Made by a program: the position numbers and the translations under genes. DNA of 64,000 bases, taken from assembly GCA_940671915.1 (NCBI GenBank), contig CALNVZ010002974.1, positions 21,042,577 through 21,106,576 on the forward strand. Direction: 5' to 3'. This DNA is from Paracentrotus lividus (Eukaryota > Echinodermata > Echinoidea > Camarodonta > Echinidae). The notes under the pieces are model-generated. The model was not told the origin of the DNA. It saw only the letters and a list, made by a program, of their open reading frames with translations, and ran no database searches. Shown piece after piece: positions 45,193 to 57,304 of this stretch; positions within the stretch are counted from its first letter, which is position 1, and each line of letters starts with the position of its first letter.

Positions 45193-47231
45193 ACCTATAA
45201 AAGGTTGCCAGAGGTTATAAATGGATATTATGAAATGTACATTAGAATAGAAATATATAGACGCATTTCCTTTCAGCAATATATGGTAGAGCACATACAA
45301 GACAAGGTTGAAGAGTGCAATGCCGCCATAGTAACAATAGTCGACCTTTTTTCAACCCGAGCTCCATTGTTCATCCAGACGTCCTATTGAGAATTATGAA
45401 TTCATATATATGTATAGTTTATTGTAACCGGTATTATTTTTATTTTACAAGTTGTCTATTCTATTGATCTTTTTTCTTCTTAAGAGCATCTATAGTGAAT
45501 TGTTTGTTTGTATACATAACTATTTACATTATAAGTAACAATCATTATTGTAATCATTTAAAAATTACGGATTTTCAGGAATCTTTAATGTGAATATCAT
45601 CTCTAACCCCTATCCAAATTCAGGTGACCAAATATGGCAAACTATTCTTTACAATAAAATGCGATGCAATACTTACTACAGGACATGCTTGATCAATTAT
45701 GACCATGACACAATCCGTTAACCGGTTCATCCAATGACCTTGTCTTTTTCAAGGGCAAAATGGCTTAGACAATAAAATTCAAAAGCTAATTACATCCACT
45801 GCTCGCAATTAACAAGTTTCATTAAATTTAAAAATGAAGAGAAAGTTTTGTGACATACCAATTTTCTAATTGACTGAACCTGTGTATATGTACAATAATG
45901 CCTCCAGCGAGACTTCGTCGCGGAGGCATAAAACTGTATACCCCAATCAGAAATACAAAGGAAGGTACAATAAAACAAAGTAGCTTTGAGAAAATTAAAA
46001 CATAGCTTGGAGCCTTCGAGTGAATATTGCGCAAGTCCATTCTGAAGTGAAAGCGGAACTCCTGTGTTGTATTTCAAACTGTCAGCCTTCATGACGATTT
46101 GACTTGAAAGAAGGTTGGGCCCCAATGTTATGTGAAATTTTTAGTGAAATTGAAAAGCATTTTTGTTGAAACTTTGGTTTCATGTGAAAGAACTTCCCAT
46201 AAGAATATCTTTCTGTGACCAAACATGCATGAAATTACCCCAACCAACCCTTGCTTTCAAGTACTTCAAGCACAGTGAGTACATGGATGTACAAATCTTG
46301 AGCTGATGATTTTTGGATGTCGATATATTTTAAATCTAATCTTTAGAGACAGATCACCCTAAATTCTGGTTAATACCATCTCATATTAATCAGACAATTG
46401 GCAGAACAAAACAAAAACACACAAGGAAGAGAGTCTAACTCATCATGACATATAAATAGCCTTGATCGTTTATATTGTATTTTCTAGGAAATGACCTCGG
46501 GAGAGTGGCACTTCCACAATGTACTCTAGAAATTATTTTTGGATTGTTAATGGGTGCACCAGGGACACCATGGGATTGTTGTGGGATGTGTTGGCAGCAC
46601 CTGTACCTCATTTCAGCCCTATCATGTCCGTCATATTGCACTAAAAAGGGTCTGAAAGGAGACTACATACTACATATCATAGGCTCTGAACAAGGCTGGT
46701 GGGAAAATAGACTAGGCTTCAATCAATGAAAATACATTTTTATTTTTGTCTACAATAGTCTACAAAATATACACACATACATGTATTAATCTGACTGTAT
46801 TTAGTTGATGAAATAACTACATGTAATGTTTGAGCGATTCCATGTTTATGTTACTTTATTTTCTCCACATCACGTACATCACATTAATATTTTTCATCTC
46901 TATTGATGTGTATCCTATGAATTGAAATTCTTTAACCCATCTGGTAATGCTTAAAGATCATCATCATCAGTCACAAAAACATTACCCTTTTTTCATGTTT
47001 AAAAAGCTGCGAAATGTGGTCTAAATGTTCTGTAAAGCACAACAATATGCAATCTCCCATTATTGAATTCTACATTGTAGACCCTACCTTCATGTAAAGC
47101 CTGCAATCCTCTTCAGAGCCCTTGCAGATATTTTTGATGTTATACTTTGATGTACGAAAACCGCCAAAATGTTTTCCATGCCATTCGGGCCACGGAGGGG
47201 ATGTGACTTTGGCTAATTTGGTAAAATAACT
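45193..47231. other. Spacer with GGAGGCAT hairpin
   Basis: No gene support. It contains a hairpin at 45898-45929. A stretch at about 46475-46730 is open for 84 codons on the + strand but has no splice or motif support. Confidence 0.5.
45898..45929. other. Hairpin ATGCCTCC...GGAGGCAT
   Basis: ATGCCTCC and GGAGGCAT are 8-bp perfect arms around a 16-nt loop that itself has partial pairing (GCGA/TCGTCGC). A similar hairpin with longer arms lies at 58947-58974. Confidence 0.6.
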
Positions 47232-47619
47232 CAGGGCCTGAACTTTACTTTTTTTAGGGAGCCAGCTGGGCTCCTCAAATACTTTTTGTAGGGAGCACGC
47301 AGGGGTTTCAGGGAGCCCAAGTTTATCATGTCTGGTTTTTGTTTTTGTTTTTTTTTTGGTCATAATAATTGTCAATAACTATTCAAAATTACAAACCGTC
47401 ACTATAGCTTTTTTTATACCTTACAGAATAACGTACCAGGTTTAAAAAAAAAAAATCCAATGAAATAATGATTTAAGTGCTGGTAAGAAAAAGCATTTTT
47501 CGGGGCTGATAATAGAAAATCTTAGGGTGCCAGCCGGGCTTTTTCAATTACTTTTTAAGGAGCCCGCCAAGGTTTTAGGGAGCCAATGGCCACTGGGCAC
47601 CTGTTAAAATCAAGCCCTG
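47232..47619. mobile_element. hAT-like MITE with CAGGGCYTGA ends
   Basis: Left end CAGGGCCTGAACTTTA and the complement of the right end CAGGGCTTGATTTTA form TIRs of about 15 bp of the hAT CAGGG type. The interior contains repeated AGGGAGCC and CCAGCNGGGCT words in both halves. 388 bp, no transposase. The flanking 8 bp match only partly, so no target duplication is claimed. Confidence 0.65.
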
Positions 47620-50297
47620 TTTAAACTTTCTATTCACACAATTTTCATCATAAATCTAACACACCCTTCAACTTCAAAACTTTAGCTGTAAAATTGAATA
47701 GGCCTACTATTAATGTAAGAATGTAAAAAGATATATTATAGGAAAAATGTATTGTAATGAGCTAATAATGGCAGGCGTTCTTGCGAGTACAGTGTATTTA
47801 CTCTTCTAGCATGCACGATACAGGAACGGGTAAAATCCACTTTGAACAAAACCTTCCTAAAATTAATATTTATCAGTTGAACAAAGAAATTGACTTTTGA
47901 TCTTTGAGCCTTTTCCTTCCTTCCTCCTAGAACCAAGTTCCATAGTCATGAACTAGAGCAGTAAGGATCATGGAAGATCATGTTTGCAATAGCAATCAAT
48001 CCACTTTGAGGGGGTAATCATGAGTACAAAGGTATCTTCTACAAATAATAAATATCTTTATTTAAAGGGCGTCATTATAGAAATATGATTTCATCTGACT
48101 GGTAAGGATTCTTGTATCTAGATGATGCACCCATACACACTGGTGGGCTCGATATGAAATCATTTCATTTCATGCTTCATTTCTTACATTTAGCCATAAC
48201 ATTTGAATGTCTCATATTCTACCTAATTAAGGGGTGCTTGATTTCTTCCATAAATGAATAATTTGTTGATTGGACCTTTTGGAAGCACAAGCACTTAATT
48301 TGTAAATAGCTGATCAAACAATTTTGTCCGTTCTTGGATAAATGCCAATACCTATTCTTTAAATGGACATCCAAACATGATAAAAACATAGGTGTAGTAT
48401 TGTACATTGTACCTGCAGTTACATTTGTAGGCCATACGTGTACGTATGAACAAGCACAGGGGGTGTTTCATCAAGTCGTTCGTAAAGTTACAAAAAACTA
48501 GTTACGAATAAAGTTACAAATAACTTTGCAAATGACTGGAACATGTTCTTGGGTGCTATATACTAATGTCATTTTCAATTATTTAGCACTGTAAGAATTG
48601 ATCACCAGTCGTAAAGTCATTCAGAACTTTAACATATCACTTTATAAAACATCCTCCTAGTCCTATACTATTATGTACACGTATGTACATTGTAGTTAGG
48701 AATTTTACGAAGTGAGGTACATGGTAAACCCTGATTTTTGTAAATATTGACAGCACAGGGTCTGAAATTTTCACTACAAATATTGCGATAATTATTTTGA
48801 ATTGCATACAAAAATGTGCAAATTATATTGAATTCACGCTACATGTAATATCCAAACAATGACGCGATTTTAATATATTATGAGCATCCGCAAAGCATCC
48901 AAACTTTGAACAAGATTAAATCTCCACAGCTTGACTATTTGCACTCAGCCCAGGTTATAATGGTTTTTAAAATTCAATGTGGGAATACACCTACATATAC
49001 ATATACCAGATCTTTTATTTATAAAAAGTGGCAAATCCTCGATTGCAATTCTTGGTTAAATCCGCAATTCTTTTTTACAATACGGTGAAGCCACTTTTGT
49101 AACCAGATAAAGCTGTTGAGAAGGAATCTATTGATTCAAAATTATTTGAAATTATTCACACAATATGCACACTATAGACTTCAATAACAATGAACTCTAG
49201 GTGTACCAGTATAATACACAAATTTAAAACACCAAAATACCTGCAAATATAAGACTTGGTAAACCAATTTAATTTATGCTATATGAATAAACCTGGTTTG
49301 TAATGAACTAAACCAAGAGACAAGGATGGCTTTCAAATTATATAAATTGTAGTTGAAAATGTTGTTGTTGAAATATGGTGGGGGAATAAATGATCCTCAA
49401 GAGTTATGTTAAAGGCCAAAGGCCTTTTTTTTTTTTTAAATCAACAACAACAAATTATCACTATAAAATATGTCATTTGTTGAATAATCAGCAAACTAGA
49501 CATGAAGCATACATGTATGCATTGTCTTCTGTATTAATTGATTGGCCCAAATATCTGAGTTGGAAATTTCAGTGTACATTATGTTTTCAACTTGTATTCT
49601 CTATTTATGGTGATAAGAACATTTGGATAGCCAAAACTTATATGTTATTAGTGATCACCCCAATTTAATGAACTTTTCTCTTGAAATGCTTTTTCACTAT
49701 GATTCCTCAAAATTCGCTCTAACAGGGAGGGAAAAAACAACTCATTAAAATACAGGAAGTCATTGAGGATGATGGGAATGGTCACATGATTCAAAACAAG
49801 GTTTCAGTTGCATTGATCAATAGCAAAACAAACAAAAAATCATATGATTATTTCTCAGTATAAATGATCAAATATCAACAAAAACAAAATTTAATAGTTA
49901 TCTGAGGATTTTAACTTTCTATAAAATTGTTTCTGTTACCGTTGCACACTGTGTACATGTAAAGGCCTACAGGGAAAGAGAGAAAACTTAAAAAGCCAGA
50001 ACTGCTCATTGATTTTATGTTATCTAAACCATGGAATCGGGTCCATGTCAAAACCAAGAACTGCTCATTCATTCTATGCTTTCATGGATATATCAACGTG
50101 CACATAGTACAAATACTCATAGTGCCTTGAGCATTTTGTGTAATGGAAATTATCTGTTTATTTGCTCTTTTTGGTGAGATTCACTGATACATGTACATGT
50201 AGACATAGACATCATGCATAAATGCACAATCCCCCCAAAATCGACAAAAGTGAACCAACTGTAAGTTGGTGGCATGATATTTGATTTTGAGGTAATT
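47620..50297. other. AT-rich spacer
   Basis: Apart from the MITE at 48459-48657, nothing beyond short homopolymers and open frames under 95 codons was seen. Confidence 0.55.
48459..48657. mobile_element. MITE with GGGTGTTTCAT ends, copy 1
   Basis: Left end GGGGGTGTTTCATCAAGTCG and the complement of the right end GGAGGATGTTTTATAAAGTG are inverted. Inner GTAAAGTTACAA and its counterparts are also inverted. A second copy is at 60184-60341. Confidence 0.65.
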
Positions 50298-50744
50298 GGC
50301 AGTCTCCACTAGCTCCAACTTGACAACTAGCACGCTATTTCAGATCAGATGAACTTATTTTCTCAAATAAATGTGTGATAAATTGGGTGAAATCTAAATC
50401 ATAACCTGTTGGTGACAGGCAGATTTGGCTACAACACACATTTCCTATACATGTAGCTCTCAGTCATCAATGGGTTAACGGCTTAATTCCAAACTCCAGC
50501 TTGTTTTGTTGTTTTGGTTTGAAATAGCGAGCTAAATTGAGGGGTGCTGCACCAGCCAGAAACCTACTAGCCTGTTCCCATCATGCACATATCGCACTTG
50601 TATAAGGAAGTTTGAGGTCAGGTCGTAAAACTGAATCTCAAGCTTCAGCTCAAGCTGGTGAAGGGTCAACTTTCTTTTACCTTTTTTTCCTGAGATCCAA
50701 AACACAGCAAGCTAGTTGTCAACTCAAGCTGGTGCTGCACTGCC
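50298..50744. mobile_element. MITE with GGCAGT...CTAGCT ends, copy 3
   Basis: Left end GGCAGTCTCCACTAGCTCC then TTGACAACTAGC; complement of the right end GGCAGTGCAGCACCAGCTTG then TTGACAACTAGC. The TIR is about 45 bp with mismatches. 447 bp, no ORF. Related in its ends to 38158-38586. Confidence 0.7.
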
Positions 50745-51053
50745 TATTGGTGTTCAGCAACGTGTGACCCTGCCAACATGCATAATGCCTACAGATAATA
50801 GTATTGGCGATAAACAAATATTTTGTTCTCACAAATTCACCCTTAAATCAAACTTTCAAATTGTTTTCTACATTATACATCCCCCCCCCCCCCACCAAAA
50901 AAAAAATTAAAAATGCCTGAAATCTCAGCTGTTGCTCCATAATTTTGTTTGCATTCTGGTAATTTCTAAGCAAAACAATTATATTAACCAGATACAGCAA
51001 GATTTTATAATGTGACTATGACATACTCTCTCCCGGTGTTTGGACTGTACATA

Positions 51054-52084
51054 GGGCAAGTCCAAGCTATTTGTTCCAGAGATGGTGATTTTTCAACTTT
51101 TCGACCATTTTTGTGTCAAGTGTGTCAATAAGGTTTTAAAAGTACATATAATGTATCATATATCACCACAAAGTGTATGAAATAAACTTAATGCATATGA
51201 GGTCAAAAAGTCATTTCAAGGTCATATGACATCACAAAGCTCATCAATATTCATTGAAAAAATGATAAAATGCATTAAAAATGCTATTTTCAACCATTAT
51301 TTCTAAAGGTTTGTTATAGGAATACAACCAAAAAGTACATATTTTCTGTTTCAATATCATCTTGGCTTCCTCTTGTGAAAATATCACAAACCTAGCACAT
51401 AACTTTCCATATTTTTTATTCTTAAAGTATTCATGTCTCAGTAGTAGTCTCACAAAGTTACTGAGCTGATGTAAAATAATATAGTTTTATTACTCGCCCT
51501 CCCATCTCAGTAATGAAACAAAATATCTACTTGTTTACAGTAATGTGTTGTATTATGCAGGCCTGGTATTATGGTTCTTTTGATTTATCAGTGGGATTTT
51601 TTTACACAATATGTTGCTACGCCTTGGCTACACCAAATATTTAATGGAAAATATTTAATGGAATAATTGTCCCATGTGTTACTGTCCCATGTGTTACTGT
51701 CATATTTTATAAAACTTGACCTTGCCAGAAAATGTGAGGCTGTATTGACATTAAAATATGTATTTACAAAGTTTATTACATGGTTAAGAGGATGTGACTA
51801 TGCAAGTTTTTAGGTGCTTTTTAAATTCCTAGTATCATGTGAACAAATTCAAAATTTAAAAACACCATTTTTTTTCTGGTCCCATGTGTTACGAACAAAT
51901 AAATTATCATAAATTAAATATGAATTGAGTTATTTCAATTATTCTTTATGATTTTGTTGAAGGTTCTTAGTACCTTCAAAAATATACCTAAGGATTGGGA
52001 TTTCAATTTAAGATTTATCAAAAAAGCCTATGTTTGTCTCTGAATGTCCCATTTGTCACATTGCAAAATAGCGTGGACTTGCCC
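51054..52084. mobile_element. 1-kb TIR element with dispersed GTCCCATGTGTTAC repeats
   Basis: GGGCAAGTCCAAGCTATTTG at the left and the complement of AAATAGCGTGGACTTGCCC at the right are TIRs of about 20 bp. GTCCCATGTGTTAC occurs exactly at 51669-51682, 51684-51697 and 51879-51892, with a variant (GTCCCATTTGTCAC) at 52046-52059. No transposase ORF. The repeats cluster in the right half, as expected of subterminal protein-binding sites. Confidence 0.65.
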
Positions 52085-52959
52085 ATAACAAAAAGACATG
52101 TAGCCATGGGGTCAACACATCCAAAATAATGCACAAGGGTAATTTTTGTATAATTTTTTTAAGGAACGGGTATAATGGGAGGAGGGAGGGGTGTAGGAGG
52201 AGAGAATGATACCCTTGTTTATGGGGGGGGGGGTGGGGTAAGATATAAGAATAGGAAGGAAGGAAGCTATACCCTGATCAATCACTGTTGTTCGTAGCCA
52301 ACAAAGTGAAGGAATTATTTTGAGCTCGTTCCTGTGATCAGTAGTTAGAAAGAGGGGGTAAACCGATATGCCACTGCTAATCAGATGCCTCTGATTCATA
52401 TCCCGCACCGTCTCTCATGCACGGCGCAACAAAGACGCAAATGCCAGCATTGTCGTCATTGGGAATGGCAAGCGGCTGCTTTTTCCTGGAAAACCATTTT
52501 TCTGCGTCGCGTTTACCTCAGACTGATCTATCTGCGTTAATGTCAAACCCCTGCCTCCGCTTTCAAAAGGAATACATGAATAAACACGGCTCAATTATGA
52601 AATTCCCCCTCACGAGACAAAAGGGGATTTATTACACATCAACTGAATGCACAGGAATAGCAAATTAGCATTTTTAGATTTGTGCAAGCACCGATTTCAT
52701 GTTTATTTGAAATGTAAAAGCACATTAGCATTGATTCTAGTTATTACTGTACATAGCATGATCGTTATGGTATATATATTTGTACAGCTTAATGGCCTTG
52801 CCCTATCCATAGATGACATGTCACTACATTGATATTCATTCCTATAATAATACATGTACATGTACGCAGGCTAGCCATAGTGCCATCAGAGAGAGAGTAG
52901 AAGAAAGAGATGTCGACATCCATGTGTTTTTAGTATTTCCCTCACATAGCGATCCGAGA
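52085..52959. other. Spacer with GC-richer block
   Basis: A GC-richer block at about 52400-52620 is open on the + strand for 83 codons without splice or motif support. A poly(G) run lies at about 52226-52240. Could be a regulatory element; nothing specific is identifiable. Confidence 0.4.
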
Positions 52960-52994
52960 GTTGACTTCGAGCTCTGACGTCAATCTCCTCTCCT

Positions 52995-53255
52995 TGTCTG
53001 TGCTTCACTCTCTTTCTTTCCCTCTCCCTCTTCTTCTCTCTCTCCCTCTCTCTCGCTCCCTCACTCTTAGGATCCCTAAGTACTGTAGCTCACTCTTGCC
53101 ATCTCCGTCTCCTCATCGTCTACTTCCTATTCCTTCTTTCTTTTTCTTCCCGTCCCTATTATATACTTCCCTCTCTCTTCTTTTCTCTCCATCTCATTCT
53201 CTTCACCCCCTCTCTCCTCCTTCTCTCTCTCTCCCACTCTTTATCTCTCTTTCCA
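52995..53255. repeat. Pyrimidine-rich CT tract
   Basis: About 260 bp of imperfect CTCTC/CCCTC sequence on the + strand. The 104-codon open frame over it (SLPLPLLLSLPLSRS) is low-complexity. It immediately precedes the candidate start exon at 53262. Confidence 0.85.
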
Positions 53256-53261
53256 CTCAAG

Positions 53262-53271
53262 ATGATGACGG
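53262..53271 (+). other. Possible minimal first coding exon (ATGATGACGG then GTAAGT)
   Basis: ATGATGACGG is followed directly by a perfect-consensus donor GTAAGTTTG, just downstream of a long pyrimidine tract. This could be the start exon of an undetected + strand gene continuing beyond the window. No downstream exon was found, and ATG plus GTAAGT can arise by chance, so this is only a candidate. Confidence 0.2.
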
Positions 53272-53279
53272 GTAAGTTT

Positions 53280-54207
53280 GAGAGGCCTCTAGGAGAATGA
53301 TATAATCCACACCAAAAAAAGGGAGAGAGTAGAGACGAGATGAGGGTATAGAGATAGCAGATATATTTTTAGTTTCCTGAATAATGAGAATTTACTCTGC
53401 TGTCTAATGAGAAACAGAACATGCAATTTGCTTGAGGTCTCCCGGCCACTCAGTGGAGCGAGACGCCATTCACGTAGACAATGAATTATGTAAATTCACA
53501 TGACGCACATGAAACCTGTCCGTGAATAAAACTGCTGCCACTTTCTGCACAAGGCCGTCATCTCCTCTTTACACAAAAGCTTAATAATATTCTCAGTTAA
53601 GCATCATTTATTATAATTCATGATATCAGACCTGTCTTCAAATGGAGTAGGGATTACATCAAAAAGTTCTTATTTTTATTTAAATCATCACTTATTTAGA
53701 AAAATTATTTTAACTCTGACCGACATATTTGTTGAAGATGACGTGCACTCAACAATGAAGAGTTTTCTTTCTGACAAAATTGAAATGATGCTCTACAATT
53801 TGATGTGTGTATTCCAATTAACCATTCAACAATCCATTACTCATTAGAAATAATCAACAGCTCACCATCAGGCATATTCTCAAACACTGCATCTTGCATG
53901 AATCTTTATTCACTTTCATCTGCTCATATGCAATTAATAATTAATGTACTTTTATATTTAAATTCATTGTTTTGTCTCTGAAGGTTTTGTATTACGTGCA
54001 GTAAAATATATATATTTATATATATATATTTTTTTTTTTTTTACCCCGGTAGTTGTTAAAATAATTTGTGAATCGCTAAAAAGTTAAATGACATTATTCC
54101 TGCAATCTAAGTATTTATAAAATGGCCACGTGTTTTATAGTGGGCCCCCATATAGGTGGTGTTGTTACATGTGCGCGACAAGTACAAAAATAAATAATTA
54201 TATATAA
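53280..54207. other. AT-rich spacer
   Basis: A moderately GC-richer stretch at about 53430-53560 and a TA tract at about 54005-54030. No gene. Confidence 0.5.
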
Positions 54208-54870
54208 ATTGCTAAATACATGTGCTATATGGGTATGCTTGGTATTAAGTTGAAGGGAATTAATCTGGCAATTACTAAAAAGTAAAAGAAATGCAAATGG
54301 TTAATTAGTTTATGAGTAATTAGCGTTTAATTAACTCTGAGTAGCCATTTTTGCACGGTGGAGGAGGAGGAGCATGAGGAGGAGCATAAATTTCTATTCT
54401 TTAGCAAATTAAGCTTTTACCTTCACATTAGCTAAACATTAAACAGTTTAATTGGAATATCATCCATTTATGAGTAAAAATGGATCAAAGTTGAACTTAT
54501 GGATACCTAATTAAGCTAATTAATTAATTTACCTAAATGAGTAAGATGGTAGTTTAAATTGAAAATTGGTGTCAAACTTTAAATATGGATGCTATATGGG
54601 TAAATTGGGTATTAGTTTGAAGGGAATTAATCTAAAAGGGTAAAGAAAATACCTGTGGTCGATTTATTCATGACTAATTAACGATTAATTAACTCCGAGT
54701 ACCCATTTTTTTACAAAAGATGATGGAGGGGAACATAAATTTCTATTTCTCAGTTAGACAAATGAGTTCATTGAACATAACATGAAACAGTTTGATTGGA
54801 TTGTAATTTATGAGAATTAATAGTGGGTCAAATTTACACTCATTAATAGTTACTTAATTAAGCTATTTAA
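54208..54870. repeat. Diverged tandem duplication, about 367-bp period, TAATTA-rich
   Basis: GCTATATGGGTA then GAAGGGAATTAATCT occurs at about 54221 and 54588. Matching order continues: GATTAATTAACTC/CGTTTAATTAACTC, GAGTANCCATTTTT, GGAGGNGGAGCAT, CATAAATTTCTATT, AACAGTTTNATTGGA, AATNGNTCAAA. Both copies contain several TAATTA words. Confidence 0.75.
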
Positions 54871-57132
54871 CGGTATAACCTCATACATGTACATGTATGT
54901 GTAACTCTCAGAGATACACATATACCTGTTCACATGTCTTTGAACCAAGAAAAGTCAAATCCCTCGCTAAGCCAGATCACATCATTTGTATCAACAATAA
55001 GAACTGTAAATATATTTTATTGAAGTTTAAAGTGTTTACAAGTAATCAGTGTAACTTAAAAAGGTTGTAAGGAAAAACTGAGTTATATTCTGGGGTAAAT
55101 AAACATCATAACACATATTTCCCCAAATTTCTGATCTGAAATTTTTGCTGGAAAGATGATCGCGCAAAATTATTTTATCACATTTAACCCCTAACAAGTT
55201 ATATATTGTTGGAAAGGTCTGACTTTGAAGAGTTCAAATATGCATGGTATTTTCTGTAGGGTCCTTAGTTTTTTCTCTACCAAGATTTTTCTGGAAGTAC
55301 TTTTTTCTCACCTTTTTTCACATATTTTGATCTGTAACTTTTTATGACTTAACCCTATCCCTTTTCAGAATGATTTTTTTAATTATTCAGACAATTCTCT
55401 TTCAGAATATGTATACTTTTATGGGTATAGGGTGTCAAATATAAGAATAATACTCTATTATATAAAAACGGTACGATTTCTTTGAAAACATATCATGTAA
55501 TGGAAAAGGGCCCACCTCAAAACGCATGGCCAAATAAAGATAACGAGCTGAAGACCTACATGGACAATGTACAATGGCAAGCTCCAACACAGATGTTTGT
55601 ACTGATGAAGAAAAAATTATTGTTTAAGGCTCTTGAAATTATATGACTTTTACTTTCCATGCTATAAATATCTCTCATTGTTTTGTCGTATTGTTATTGC
55701 GCCATGTGAGTATTCTGAGAATTGGTTCTGCTCATCATGCCTAATTATTCTCAGTAATGGCTGATCATATGGAAAATGAAAGTGAATGGAAATTTGCAGA
55801 CTAGGTTTTCTTTCTCTATCTCCATGAGCTTTCTCTATGTCATTTGATCTATGTATGTGCGTAACAGATTTTGCACTTCATTTTTTTCATTTATTTATTT
55901 ATTATTATTTTTTTTGGGGGGGGGGGTTTAGGTACAATATATAGGTCCTTCACTTTGCTCATCTACCTCTCTTGCTCCCCCTCTCTCCATCTTCCTCTCT
56001 AGTTTTTGTGTACAGTGTACTTCTGATATACTTTTCTCTTTCTTTTTATCTTCCTTTCTTTTTTCATCTATCTATCTCTCTCTCCTCTTAAACCAAAAGA
56101 AAATGGCCTTCATCAATGTGACAAGTGTGCACTTCCCAGCAAAAAGAAAAAAAAATGCATCAACAAAAAAGGTGATATTAATGTTTAAATAAATATATTC
56201 ATTTCATTAGAAAAACTGAAATTTTGATCACAAAGTATTTCCCCTCTAAAATAAAAATGTATTTGAAATATTTTTGCAAATACATTATTACATGTAGAAT
56301 CATGTTTTGTGACTTATTATTATAAAAGCTGATGAAGAATTGTATTTATCTTAATTTGTTAGTGCACTAAAAGGTATAATTATTACCCCCCCCCCAAAAA
56401 AAAAAAAAAAAAAAAAGAGGGAAAAAGACAATCATGAAAATATCTACCTTCTCTCCACTTTTACACTCAATATTGTGTTTCTAAACTCAATCTAGGATTA
56501 AATGAAACACAAACACACATCATCATTCCTATCCTTTGGTGTAATAATAATATAATTCTCCCATTTCTCAAACATTTCTCAAACAATACACAAATTCAAT
56601 ATTTCAACTACATATACATGCATGCTTACCTATACTGTTTTCAATAGGAAATATTCCGTAATAATATACAAGTGGTCCTTTTTGAGACATATAGGCCTAC
56701 TGCCTACATGTACACACACCAGTCAAGATTCACAATTCAATTATGCTACTATTATGTAAGAGTTCCAGTTAATCCACTAATTGTTAGGGAAATGAACAAG
56801 ATTAGCACGTTCCTTTATCCTCCCCAAGCTCCGTCATTCTAGGAAGTGCAACTCATTTAACTACAGCCAGATATGAATACCATGACTAACTCCCCATTAA
56901 GCCCCGACAAAGCTATGAGCCCTACTTTACACACAGTCAAAAGACAGATTAGGCCCAAACTCGTCATACAAAAACACACAACACACACCCCGCACTGCAA
57001 AGAAAAAAGAGAGAAGAAAACTAAAGCACTCTCCAAAGTTTGCTTCACAATAATACTCCTCACTATCACACTTATTACTTAAAATGAACACCATGCTGCA
57101 TGAAAGAATAGTAATATCAGTTTTAAACTCAC
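54871..57132. other. AT-rich spacer
   Basis: Contains poly(G)/poly(T) at about 55906-55927, a pyrimidine-rich stretch at 55960-56090, and a C9A22-type tract at about 56386-56416. No gene. Confidence 0.55.
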
Positions 57133-57304
57133 TGGATCTGCTGCTGTGCTGGAGAATTTCCCAGTATTCAGGAGAGAGTCAACAGCGAAGTCTGCCGCTA
57201 GACTGTCGAGTAGTTTTCCTGGAAATGAACTGAGAGCGGTGCAGTCAAGGCATGCTTTGCATTTGTGTAGAGTTCCTGGTACTCCAGTTCCACTGTAAAA
57301 CGAG
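57133..57304 (-). CDS. Candidate unplaced exon with Cys cluster
   Basis: On the - strand a long pyrimidine tract (TCTCTCCGTCTCTC..., CCCTCCCTTCGTTTCCAG) gives a very strong acceptor. The sequence is then open for 57 codons to a strong donor, CCA|GTGAGT at 57133. The peptide reads FYSGTGVPGTLHKCKACLDC, then TALSSFPGKLLDSLAADFAV and further. It contains C-x2-C-x2-C. A second possible acceptor TTTTACAG gives a start at 57292 in the same frame. Two frames have stops; this one does not, and its base composition is coding-like. It ends in phase 0 but cannot join 35064-35175 or 25361 with an open frame. It is therefore an exon of another - strand gene, an alternative transcript, or a 5' UTR exon that is open by chance. 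The family was not recognised. Confidence 0.4.

Noticed and set aside
45049-45390. 113-codon open frame on +
   Set aside because: Its first third is the MITE cassette; the rest is fortuitous readthrough past the element's right end.
52961-53275. 104-codon Ser/Leu/Pro frame
   Set aside because: Low-complexity translation of the CT tract; only the ATGATGACGG|GTAAGT at its end deserves attention.
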